A stretch of DNA of 6,570 nucleotides from JBKPIY01 sp046730475. Its GTDB lineage: Bacteria > Actinomycetota > Thermoleophilia > Solirubrobacterales > 70-9. Location: contig JBKPIY010000101.1 in the NCBI GenBank assembly GCA_046730475.1, forward strand, positions 1-6,570, read 5' to 3'. Below are positions 1 to 5,923 of this stretch, piece after piece. Position numbers and translations under genes: made by a program. How positions within the stretch are numbered: position 1 is the first letter of the stretch; every line of letters begins with the position of its first letter. The notes below the pieces were generated by a model. It was not told the DNA's origin and made no database searches. It was given only the letters and a program-made list of their open reading frames with translations.

Positions 1-326
1 TCGGTGTCCACGAACGCGCAGATCCCGCCCCGCGCCTGCGCCTCGGCGATGATGTGGTAGACGAGCGTCGTCTTCCCCGAGGACTCGGGGCCGAAGATCT
101 CGACGATCCGCCCGCGCGGGACCCCGCCGACGCCGAGGGCGAGGTCGAGGGAGAGGGCGCCGGTCGGGATCGTCTCCACCTGGACGGCGCTGTCGGAGCC
201 GAGCTTCATCACCGCGCCCTGGCCGAACTCGCGCTCGATCTGGCTGACGGCCGCCTGGAGCGCCTGGTCGCGCGCCTTCGCGTCCCTGGCACCGGTCTCC
301 CTCATGTGCGGCTTCGCGTCTGCCAT
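1..326 (-). CDS. recA: Recombinase RecA, N-terminal part (cut by the window edge)
   Basis: RecA is the cytoplasmic ATP-dependent strand-exchange protein. It forms filaments on single-stranded DNA, drives homologous recombination and triggers LexA self-cleavage. The visible 108 residues carry the N-terminal helix region (about 20-45, with QIEREFGQGAVMKLG), the core start (IPTGALSLDLALG, 53-65) and the Walker A loop GPESSGKT at 79-86, followed by the HIIAEAQ helix and FVDT at 105-108. The central ATPase core, the L1 and L2 DNA-binding loops and the C-terminal domain lie beyond the left edge. The ATG at 326 is chosen because it has a good Shine-Dalgarno sequence. A second in-frame ATG (Met8, at 305) has none. 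Walker A begins about 13 residues later than in E. coli RecA, so there is a short charged N-terminal extension. The gene follows thpR after a 22-bp gap and is probably cotranscribed with it. I saw no convincing LexA box in that gap. The family call is essentially certain. Confidence 0.98.
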   Translation of the reverse strand, partial: MADAKPHMRETGARDAKARDQALQAAVSQIEREFGQGAVMKLGSDSAVQVETIPTGALSLDLALGVGGVPRGRIVEIFGPESSGKTTLVYHIIAEAQARGGICAFVDT

Positions 327-333
327 CTGTGGA

Positions 334-340
334 TCCTCTC
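334..340 (-). promoter_or_regulatory. Shine-Dalgarno sequence of recA
   Basis: The minus strand reads GAGAGGA, then 7 nt, then the recA ATG at 326. This is a near-ideal spacing. It supports Met1 over the internal Met8, and shows that recA uses ordinary ribosome-binding-site initiation, unlike thpR upstream. Confidence 0.8.
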
Positions 341-348
341 TGTCGAGT

Positions 349-942
349 TCAGTCCGCCGGGAGCTCGATCTCAGCCATCGGCACGTACTCCGCCCCCTGA
401 GGGCGGAGATACGAACGGTAGAGACGGATGCGGCGGCAAAAGAATGGCTCCAGGAGGGCATTCGGGAGCGGCCCCGGGGGATTAAGGACCCGGGCGGGGC
501 GCCTCGCCCCCCGCCTCTCCGGCCGAACCCGCGCCACGGTGAGATGGGGCCAGAAGGGGCGCTTCTCGGGCTTGTACAGCCGCGCCGCCTCGAGCCGGTC
601 CGAGACGCCGGCCTGGAGCGCCTTCACCCCCTCGGCCTTGGCGTCGAGGGCGAACAGCCGCGGGCGGGCTCGCGGCACGGACACCGGGTCGGGCTCGAGC
701 TCGACGGTCGGAGCGCGGATCCCGCGGGCGTCGAGCGCGAGGGAGGCGATCCGGTCGATCTCGCGCTCGGGTTGGTAGCCGAGGAACACCAGGGTGAGGT
801 GGAGCTGGGCAGGCTCGATCGGCCGCAGCCCGGGATCGTCGAAGCCGCCCTGCCAGGCGATCACCGCGTCGCGCACCTCCTCGGGCAGATCGAGGGCGAC
901 GAACAGCCGCGCCCGCGGGCTCTTCAGGCGCTCCTTCGGCAT
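349..942 (-). CDS. thpR: RNA 2',3'-cyclic phosphodiesterase (ThpR/LigT family, 2H phosphoesterase)
   Basis: This 197-residue protein belongs to the 2H phosphoesterases, which open 2',3'-cyclic phosphates at RNA ends to 2'-phosphomonoesters. Bacterial members were first noticed for 2'-5' RNA ligase activity in vitro. The two catalytic HxTx motifs are visible: HLTL at 48-51 and HLTV at 133-136, at the expected spacing. The family's opening RLFVALDLP (12-20) and its closing pattern LYRSYLRPQGAEYVP (about 174-188) are also present. Length is typical for the family (about 180-200). The ATG at 942 has no Shine-Dalgarno sequence but has a TAGCCT hexamer 8 nt upstream, so the transcript may be leaderless. 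The gene ends 22 bp before recA, a neighbour commonly seen in Actinobacteria, and diverges from the hydrolase gene at 1021. The cellular substrate is unknown. Function by family is secure; the physiological role is not. Confidence 0.95.
   Translation of the reverse strand: MPKERLKSPRARLFVALDLPEEVRDAVIAWQGGFDDPGLRPIEPAQLHLTLVFLGYQPEREIDRIASLALDARGIRAPTVELEPDPVSVPRARPRLFALDAKAEGVKALQAGVSDRLEAARLYKPEKRPFWPHLTVARVRPERRGARRPARVLNPPGPLPNALLEPFFCRRIRLYRSYLRPQGAEYVPMAEIELPAD
385..412 (-). repeat. Inverted repeat (possible RNA hairpin) in the end of thpR, before recA
   Basis: Positions 388-395 (CTCCGCCC) and 401-408 (GGGCGGAG) are perfect 8-base complementary arms around a 5-base loop. Three further outer pairs (385-387 with 410-412) form if one base at 409 is bulged. 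The element sits inside the last codons of thpR, over the conserved LRPQGAEY segment, with the first pair 59 nt upstream of the recA ATG. No T-run follows, so it is not a standard intrinsic terminator. It could tune thpR-recA readthrough or mRNA stability, or it may simply be a by-product of a conserved peptide written in GC-rich codons. Confidence 0.4.
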
Positions 943-950
943 CGCGGCTC

Positions 951-956
951 AGGCTA
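951..956 (-). promoter_or_regulatory. Candidate -10 box of thpR(-recA), leaderless start
   Basis: On the minus strand TAGCCT fits the actinobacterial TANNNT -10 pattern and ends 8 nt before the thpR ATG. That would place transcription initiation at or within a base or two of the start codon. No Shine-Dalgarno sequence is present before this ATG, which agrees with a leaderless message. No good -35 hexamer is seen. The hydrolase gene separates thpR from cinA, so a local promoter is expected here. The motif is short, so chance occurrence is possible. Confidence 0.4.
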
Positions 957-992
957 GTGGTCCCGCCCACAACTACGCCCGAAAGACGGAGG

Positions 993-1006
993 CGGGCCGG
1001 GGCCCG
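993..1006. repeat. GC palindrome between divergent thpR and hydrolase genes (possible operator)
   Basis: CGGGCC and GGCCCG form perfect 6-base arms separated by GG. The palindrome ends 2 bp upstream of the TATGAT candidate -10 box of the hydrolase gene, so it would cover the spacer between its -10 and -35 regions. This is a suitable place for a repressor site. The 2-base centre is too small for an RNA hairpin, so a DNA-level role is more plausible. Short GC palindromes are common in such sequence, hence low confidence. Confidence 0.25.
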
Positions 1007-1008
1007 AA

Positions 1009-1014
1009 TATGAT
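1009..1014 (+). promoter_or_regulatory. Candidate -10 box of the hydrolase gene, leaderless start
   Basis: TATGAT differs from the TATAAT consensus at one base and is followed by exactly 6 nt and then the GTG start at 1021. That spacing would put the first transcribed base on the start codon. It is one of the few AT-rich hexamers in a very GC-rich intergenic region. No convincing -35 hexamer lies 16-18 bp upstream. A GGAGG at 988-992 is 28 nt from the GTG, too far to act as its ribosome-binding site. Confidence 0.5.
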
Positions 1015-1020
1015 CGGCCC

Positions 1021-1899
1021 GTGGAGCGGCCGCTGCCGGAGCTGGGAGGAGCAGAGCACCGCTTCGCCGAGCTCGACGGCTTGCGCGTCCACTACGCGGA
1101 GGCCGGCGGGGGGGACCCCGTCCTCCTCCTCCCCGGATGGCCCCAGCACCACGCGATGTGGGCGCCGGTGATCGCCGGCCTCGCCGATCGCTTCCGGGTG
1201 ATCGCCCCCGACCTGCGCGGCTTCGGCTGGACGGATGCCCCGGGCGCAGGCTACGACGGCGAGACCTTCGCCCGCGACCAAGTGGAGCTTCTCGACGCCC
1301 TCGGGATCGAGCGGGCTTTCGTGATCGGCCACGACTGGGGCGGCTGGACGGCGCTCCTGCTCGGGATCCACCATTCCGACCGCGTCCGTCGGATCATCGC
1401 CCTCGACACCGCGCACCCGTGGGCCGGCCCCCGGCCCGAGCTGCTGCTGGAGGCCTGGCGAAGCTGGTACGCGGCCTGCCTGGCCCTCCCCGGGCTCGGG
1501 CCGCTGCTCCTGCGCCGTTCGGGTTTCACCGAGGGCATCCTTCGCCGTGGCAACCACCGCGACCCCTTCACCGCCGAGGAGCGCCGTGCCTACGCCGACT
1601 CGTTTCGCCCGCCCGGCCGCGCCCGGGCGATCAGCGCCCTGTACCGGTACTACTTCGCCGCCTTCGCCCGCGCCTTGCGCGGCGGCTGGAGGCATACACG
1701 CCTGGGCGTCCCCACTCTGCTCCTGATCGGCGCCGGCGACGCCCTGGTGACGCCGAAGCTGGTGAGCCGGCCCGAGGAGTACCAGCGTCATGCCGACGCC
1801 TTCACGGTCGAGGTCGTCCCCGACTGCGGTCACTTCGTCCCCAACGAGCGCCCCGAGCTGGTGATCGAGCGCGCCCGGGGCTTCTTCGCCGGGCGCTGA
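1021..1899 (+). CDS. Alpha/beta hydrolase with Asp nucleophile, probable epoxide hydrolase
   Basis: This 292-residue cytoplasmic protein has a full alpha/beta-hydrolase fold. The nucleophile elbow is GHDWGG (103-108, Asp105), the acid is in GAGDALVTP (Asp240) and the base in DCGHFVPNERPE (His271). An Asp nucleophile excludes ordinary serine esterases and points to epoxide hydrolases or haloalkane dehalogenases. The oxyanion-loop motif reads PGWP (38-41). It lacks the Asn or Glu of dehalogenase HGNP/HGEP motifs, and Asp105 is not followed by the Arg of fluoroacetate dehalogenases. Candidate lid tyrosines that would polarise an epoxide are Tyr150 (RSWY) and Tyr210 or Tyr211 (LYRYYF). The usual His of HGxP is Pro38 here, which is unusual. 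The GTG start has no Shine-Dalgarno sequence but has TATGAT 6 nt upstream. The gene lies alone on the plus strand between cinA and thpR. The epoxide-hydrolase call is probable; the substrate is unknown. Confidence 0.88.
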   Translation: MERPLPELGGAEHRFAELDGLRVHYAEAGGGDPVLLLPGWPQHHAMWAPVIAGLADRFRVIAPDLRGFGWTDAPGAGYDGETFARDQVELLDALGIERAFVIGHDWGGWTALLLGIHHSDRVRRIIALDTAHPWAGPRPELLLEAWRSWYAACLALPGLGPLLLRRSGFTEGILRRGNHRDPFTAEERRAYADSFRPPGRARAISALYRYYFAAFARALRGGWRHTRLGVPTLLLIGAGDALVTPKLVSRPEEYQRHADAFTVEVVPDCGHFVPNERPELVIERARGFFAGR

Positions 1900-1924
1900 C
1901 CGCGGGCCCGAGCCCCCAAACCCG

Positions 1925-3211
1925 TTACCTCGGCGGCTCCTCGCCGAGAAGCAGGTGCCGGAGAAGGTGGAGGGCGACCACCACCGAGCGCTCGCGGACA
2001 TCGTCGCGGGAGCCGGGGATGACGGGGTCGCGCGACAGGCGCTCGCCACTGGCGTGGGCCGCGCAGATGCAGACGTAGCCGACCGGCTTCTCCTCGGTGC
2101 CGCCGTCGGGGCCGGCGATCCCGGTGAGTCCGATTCCGGCGTCCGCACCGAACCGCTCGATCGCGCCCGCCGCCATCGCCTCGGCGACCTCGGGCGACAC
2201 CGCGCCATGGCGCTCGATCAGCTCGGCGGGAACACCCAGCAGCTCGACCTTCGCCTCGTTCGAGTAGGCGACCACCCCGCCGAGGAAGTAGCGGGACGAG
2301 CCCGGCCGCGAGGTCAGCCTGGCGGCCAGGAGCCCGGCGGTGCAGGACTCCCCCACCGCCACCGTGCGCCCGCCGAGCAGGCGGGCGACCACCTCGTCTG
2401 CGTCCTCACCCGACTCGCTGAACAGGAAGCGGCCGTGGCGCTCGCGGACCGCGTCGCGGACCGCCTCCGCCGCGGCATCGGCCCCGTCGCGGTAGCGGAC
2501 GTCCACGTACAGCTCGCCCCCGCGCAGGCAGGTGATGATCTCGAGATCGGAGAGGTCAGTCTCGGCCCCGACCGCGCGAAGGGTCGCCGCCAGGTCGGAC
2601 TCGGGGACCATGAACAGCCGCATGGCGAGCTGGTTGTAGGGCGTGGTGCGGCCGAGGAGAGCGCGAACCGCGTCGGTCTCAAGCGCTCGCGGCCACAGCG
2701 CGTGGAGCTCGCGCGGCGGACCGGGCAGGACGACCACGACGGCCTCGCCCGCCGGCACCACCAGCCCGGGCGCCGTCCCGGCAGGGCCGAGCGCGATCGC
2801 GCCCTCGGGCACCATCGCCTGCTTTCGATTCGCCTCCCGCAGGGACTCGGGGTCGAAGCGAAAGCGGCGCGCGAACCGCTCCAGGATCGCGGCGATCTTC
2901 TCCTCCATTCCCTCGTCGAGGCGGAGCTCGCGCCCCGCGAAGCGGGCGACGATCTCGGCGGTCTTGTCATCCGCGGTCGGCCCCAGCCCGCCGGAGGTGA
3001 CGATCAGGTCGATCCCGCCCTCGCGCATGAATTCGAGGGCGCCCAGCATGTCATCGGGGCGATCGCCGACAACCTGGATGTGGGCAACCTCCACCCCGAG
3101 CTCGCCGAGCCGCTGAGAGATCCAGGGACCGTTGCGGTCGCTGATCTCACCGGTGATCACCTCGGTCCCGGTGACGAGGATTCCCGCCCGAACGGCGGCC
3201 GGCGTCGCCAT
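1925..3211 (-). CDS. cinA: CinA: MoCF-type domain fused to nicotinamide-nucleotide amidase (PncC) domain
   Basis: This 428-residue protein is a full-length CinA. The N-terminal half (about 6-175) is the molybdopterin-binding-like COG1058 domain, known in the family as an ADP-ribose pyrophosphatase. It shows VTGTEVITGEISDRNG (13-28), SGGLGPTADD (73-82) and LPGPPRE (162-168). The C-terminal domain (about 270-422) is the NMN deamidase PncC, with GESCTAG at 287-293 (its Ser is the conserved residue), GGVVAYSNEAK (311-321) and LTGIAGPDGG (362-371). CinA therefore probably recycles NMN, a by-product of NAD-dependent DNA ligase, and clears ADP-ribose. The commoner signature is ESCTGG; here the first Gly is Ala, a mild change. 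The ATG at 3211 has only a weak purine stretch before it. It starts 27 bp after the ftsK stop codon, suggesting one transcript. In many Actinobacteria cinA sits close to recA; here the opposite-strand hydrolase separates them. Confidence 0.95.
   Translation of the reverse strand: MATPAAVRAGILVTGTEVITGEISDRNGPWISQRLGELGVEVAHIQVVGDRPDDMLGALEFMREGGIDLIVTSGGLGPTADDKTAEIVARFAGRELRLDEGMEEKIAAILERFARRFRFDPESLREANRKQAMVPEGAIALGPAGTAPGLVVPAGEAVVVVLPGPPRELHALWPRALETDAVRALLGRTTPYNQLAMRLFMVPESDLAATLRAVGAETDLSDLEIITCLRGGELYVDVRYRDGADAAAEAVRDAVRERHGRFLFSESGEDADEVVARLLGGRTVAVGESCTAGLLAARLTSRPGSSRYFLGGVVAYSNEAKVELLGVPAELIERHGAVSPEVAEAMAAGAIERFGADAGIGLTGIAGPDGGTEEKPVGYVCICAAHASGERLSRDPVIPGSRDDVRERSVVVALHLLRHLLLGEEPPR
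1929..1948. terminator. Stem-loop at the convergent hydrolase/cinA junction, possible bidirectional terminator
   Basis: CTCGGCG (1929-1935) and CGCCGAG (1942-1948) form a perfect 7-bp stem with a 6-nt loop. It begins 30 nt past the hydrolase stop codon and overlaps the last codons of cinA on the other strand. The two genes converge with only 25 bp between stop codons, so transcription must end around here in both directions. No T-run follows on either strand, so this would be a hairpin-only terminator of the kind often proposed in high-GC bacteria, or chance. Confidence 0.3.
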
Positions 3212-3238
3212 CGGGCCATTCTCGCTGGTGCCGGCGCT

Positions 3239-5791
3239 CTATTCGTGCGCGACCGGGTCCGGCTCCCCCGTGTCGCCCCCCGGCGGGTCCTCGCCGCCGC
3301 CCTCAGCGCGGGCCCCGCCACCGAGGACGCGGGGCAGGTCCGCCATCGAGACCAGCACCTGGCGCGGCTTCGAGCCCTCGTAGCCGGAGATGATTCCCCG
3401 CCGCTCGAGCATGTCGATCAGGCGGCCGGCGCGCGTGTAGCCCACCCGCAGGCGCCGCTGGATCATCGAGACCGAGGCGGTCCCGCTCTCGACCACCACC
3501 GCGGCGGCCTGGTCGAGGAGATCGTCCTGGTCGGGGTCGAAGTCGCCCTCGCCCTCTCCCTCGCCTCCGGTCGGCTCCGGCGCCTCGAGCAGCTCCTGGG
3601 CGAACTCGGGCTCGCCCTGCTCGGCCCAGTGCTCGGTGAGCCGGGCGATCTCCGGCTCGGCAACGTACGCCCCCTGGATCCGCTGGAGCTTCGAGGTCCC
3701 CGCCGGGCGGAAGAGCATGTCGCCCTGGCCGAGCAGGGCCTCGGCGCCACCCTGGTCGAGGATCACCCGCGAGTCGACCTGGGAGGAGACCGCGAACGCG
3801 ATCCGGGCGGGGATGTTGACCTTGATCGTGCCGGTGATGATGTCGGTCGACGGCCGCTGGGTCGCGAGCAGGAGGTGGACCCCGACGGCGCGAGACTTCT
3901 GGGCCAGGCGGATGATCGCGTCCTCGACCTCGGCGGGGGCGACCATCATCAGATCGGCGAGCTCGTCGATCACGCAGAGGATGTGAGGCAGCGGCGGCTC
4001 CCCGGCCCCGACCCGGGCTCGGTTCAGCTCGGCCAGATTGCGCGCCCTCGCCTCCCCCATCACCTGGTATCGGCTCTCCATCTCGGCGATCAGGTTGTTG
4101 AGGACGTTGGCTGCGAGCCGGGGCGAGGTCACCACCGGCGTCAGCAGGTGCGGGATCTGCTCATAGTGGTTGAGCTCGACCTGCTTCGGGTCGACCAGCA
4201 CCATCCGCACCTCGTTCGGCGAGGCGTGGAGGAGGATCGAGGAGAGGATCGCGTTCACCGATCCCGACTTCCCCGACCCGGTGGTGCCGGCGATCAGCAC
4301 GTGGGGCATCTTCTGGATATCGGTCCAGACCGCATGGCCGGCGATGTCCTTCCCCAGCCAGGCGGCCAGCGGGGAGGCCCCCTCGGGGCGGCCGCCATAG
4401 ATGTCACCGAGGCGGACCAGGCGGCGGCGCTGGTTCGGGACCTCCACCCCGACCGCCTGCTTTCCGGGGATCGGGGCGAGGATGCGAATATCGGTGGAGG
4501 CGAGGGCGTAGGCGAGATCGTCCTTGAGCTGGGTGATCTTGGCGACCTTGGTGCCGGGCGCGAGCTGGAGCTCGTAGCGGCTCACGTGGGGGCCGACGAC
4601 GGTGCCGACGATTCGCGCCTCCACCCCGAAGTGGCCGAGCGTCTGGAGCAGGGTGCGGGCGATCGCCTCGTGGTCGCGGTTGTCGGGGCCCCTCTCGGCG
4701 TTGCCCCGCTCGAGCAGGTCCCTCGGGGGCCGCTCGTAGTCGATCTCCTCGGACTCGGTGACGCCGGCGCGCTTCTCGCCCATCGGCGTGAGCTCGGCCC
4801 GACGGCGCGCCGCCCGGGCCGCATCGAGATCGGCGATCACCGGGTCGACGGGCCGCTCCTCGCCCTCGCCCTCCCGCGGTCCCCGCTCCCCGCCGTCGCG
4901 GCGCCGCAGCTCCTCCTCGGCCCGACGCACCCGCACCTCCCCGCCCCCCGCGTCGGCCACCCGCACCGACTCGTCGAAGTTGGCCACCCCGTCCTCGGCG
5001 ACGGCGACGGATGGGGCCTCGCCGCGGCTCACCACCGGGGATTCCCCGATCGGCTCGGGGGGGCCGAACATCCGCTCGGTTTCGGCGGGCTCGGTCGCGA
5101 CCAGGTCGGGATCGGTGTAGCCGGTCTCGCGAACCGCGGTGGCGAATTCGGCGGCGCCCCGCCGGGCGCGCTCGAAGCCGCGGCCCGCGGCCGAGACCAG
5201 ATCGCTGACCGAGCGCCCCCCGACGAGGAGGACGCCCGCGACGATCAGGAGCACCGCCAGGATGTGGGCGCCGATTCGCTGGAACAGGGTGGTCGCCGCC
5301 CAATAGATCACCTCGCCGATCCCGCCTCCGTGGTGGGTGAGGAACTGCGACTCGAACAACCCGTGACGGGCGCCGTCCGGGCCGAGCCCTGCGGTCTGCG
5401 CGGCAAGCGCGAGCAGGAGCCCGGAGACGATCGCCACCAGCCCCGCGGCGACCGATCCGGGCGCCCTCAGCAGTGGCCGCAGGATCAGGCACAGCCCGGC
5501 CACCGCCAGCCCGACCGGCGCCACGGCCGCCCCAGCCCCGACGGCGTAGGCGAGGGCTCGCTCGGCGCCGTTTCCGACGGCGCCGCCGTTCCAGCCCAGA
5601 TAGACGACGTACCCGAGGTAGACGGCCAGCGCCAGGCATATCAGCCCGGCGAGGTCGAGCCGCCGCTGCCTCGCCTCCTCCGCCCGACGGCGGGGGACCC
5701 GATCCCGGCGCCGGCCCGCCCCGCGGGGCGCCTGGCGGCCGCGGCGCCGCCGTGGGCGCGCAGACCTCGTCCTCAAGCGCATTGCAAGCAT
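3239..5791 (-). CDS. ftsK: DNA translocase FtsK/SpoIIIE, membrane-anchored
   Basis: FtsK is the septum-bound hexameric ATPase that pumps double-stranded DNA during chromosome segregation. The 850-residue protein opens with an Arg-rich cytoplasmic tail (5-45), then four membrane segments (about 46-66, 78-105, 112-132, 172-192) with a longer loop between the third and fourth. A charged low-complexity linker runs from about 195 to 375. The motor follows: alpha domain about 380-485, then a RecA-like beta domain with Walker A GTTGSGKS (502-509), Walker B ILCVIDE (604-610) and the LLATQRPSTDIITG segment (641-654). An acidic Gly/Glu/Asp linker (737-757) leads to the winged-helix gamma domain (758-816; SMIQRRLRVGYTRAGR), which reads polar DNA guide sequences and in other species contacts XerD. 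The ATG at 5791 has AGAGG 7 nt upstream and is preferred over Met4. All parts appear intact. It probably heads a transcript with cinA and diverges from the response regulator gene. Confidence 0.97.
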   Translation of the reverse strand: MLAMRLRTRSARPRRRRGRQAPRGAGRRRDRVPRRRAEEARQRRLDLAGLICLALAVYLGYVVYLGWNGGAVGNGAERALAYAVGAGAAVAPVGLAVAGLCLILRPLLRAPGSVAAGLVAIVSGLLLALAAQTAGLGPDGARHGLFESQFLTHHGGGIGEVIYWAATTLFQRIGAHILAVLLIVAGVLLVGGRSVSDLVSAAGRGFERARRGAAEFATAVRETGYTDPDLVATEPAETERMFGPPEPIGESPVVSRGEAPSVAVAEDGVANFDESVRVADAGGGEVRVRRAEEELRRRDGGERGPREGEGEERPVDPVIADLDAARAARRRAELTPMGEKRAGVTESEEIDYERPPRDLLERGNAERGPDNRDHEAIARTLLQTLGHFGVEARIVGTVVGPHVSRYELQLAPGTKVAKITQLKDDLAYALASTDIRILAPIPGKQAVGVEVPNQRRRLVRLGDIYGGRPEGASPLAAWLGKDIAGHAVWTDIQKMPHVLIAGTTGSGKSGSVNAILSSILLHASPNEVRMVLVDPKQVELNHYEQIPHLLTPVVTSPRLAANVLNNLIAEMESRYQVMGEARARNLAELNRARVGAGEPPLPHILCVIDELADLMMVAPAEVEDAIIRLAQKSRAVGVHLLLATQRPSTDIITGTIKVNIPARIAFAVSSQVDSRVILDQGGAEALLGQGDMLFRPAGTSKLQRIQGAYVAEPEIARLTEHWAEQGEPEFAQELLEAPEPTGGEGEGEGDFDPDQDDLLDQAAAVVVESGTASVSMIQRRLRVGYTRAGRLIDMLERRGIISGYEGSKPRQVLVSMADLPRVLGGGARAEGGGEDPPGGDTGEPDPVAHE

Positions 5792-5798
5792 CCGCCCA

Positions 5799-5803
5799 CC
5801 TCT
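5799..5803 (-). promoter_or_regulatory. Shine-Dalgarno sequence of ftsK
   Basis: The minus strand reads AGAGG followed by 7 nt and then ATG at 5791. This favours Met1 over the second in-frame ATG three codons later. I found no convincing -10/-35 pair for ftsK in the 132-bp spacer upstream. Confidence 0.7.
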
Positions 5804-5884
5804 TCGACGCCCGCGTCCGCACCCCTGCGCCCCCGCGGATCCCCTCGCTCACGGGGAATTCGGCGCGGTAAAGGTTCGCTCAAG

Positions 5885-5913
5885 AACTGCGGGGACCTGC
5901 AACTGTGCAACTA
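5885..5913 (+). repeat. Short direct repeats upstream of the response regulator gene (possible operator)
   Basis: TGCAACT occurs at 5898-5904 and again at 5906-5912, an 8-bp period. The related AACTG/AACTA core recurs at 5885, 5901 and 5909, giving spacings of 16 and 8 bp. The repeats run straight into the candidate -10 box at 5912 and also lie upstream of divergent ftsK. OmpR-family regulators bind short direct repeats, so an autoregulatory site is conceivable. Their usual repeat period is about 10-11 bp, not 8, which weakens the idea. Confidence 0.25.
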
Positions 5914-5917
5914 CCCT
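5912..5917 (+). promoter_or_regulatory. Candidate -10 box of the response regulator gene, leaderless start
   Basis: TACCCT fits TANNNT and is followed by exactly 6 nt before the ATG at 5924, the same geometry as at the hydrolase gene. A GAGG at 5919-5922 ends 1 nt before the ATG, too close to work as a normal ribosome-binding site. Leaderless initiation is therefore the simpler reading. No clear -35 hexamer is seen. Confidence 0.4.
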
Positions 5918-5923
5918 TGAGGC

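Noticed and set aside
327..348. Possible SOS box or promoter in the thpR–recA gap
   Set aside because: The 22-bp gap has a Shine-Dalgarno sequence but no GAAC-N4-GTTC-like element and no -10 hexamer, so recA regulation cannot be assigned here.
973..2208. A 411-codon minus-strand open frame across the hydrolase gene
   Set aside because: It overlaps the hydrolase, whose catalytic motifs are unmistakable, and the end of cinA. Its product is rich in Ala, Gly and Pro with no family signature.
4404..5852. A 482-codon minus-strand open frame in another frame over the 5' half of ftsK
   Set aside because: It is an Arg/Gly-rich shadow of the ftsK frame, whose membrane segments and motor motifs are in the other reading frame.
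5838..5861. TCCCC/GGGGA inverted repeat in the ftsK leader
   Set aside because: The arms are only 5 bp around an 8-nt loop, and extension needs unpaired bases. This is not above what is expected in such GC-rich DNA.
5874..5887. GTTC-N6-GAAC inverted repeat upstream of ftsK, considered as a LexA/SOS box
   Set aside because: The Gram-positive LexA site has GAAC first and GTTC second with 4 bases between. Here the order is reversed, the spacing is 6, and the symmetry does not extend beyond 4 bases per arm.
1955..5920. A 1321-codon open frame on the plus strand, antisense to cinA and ftsK
   Set aside because: The translation is low-complexity, rich in His, Asp, Gly, Arg and Leu, with no recognisable domain. 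It covers two clearly real genes on the other strand, and such long antisense frames are expected in very GC-rich coding DNA.
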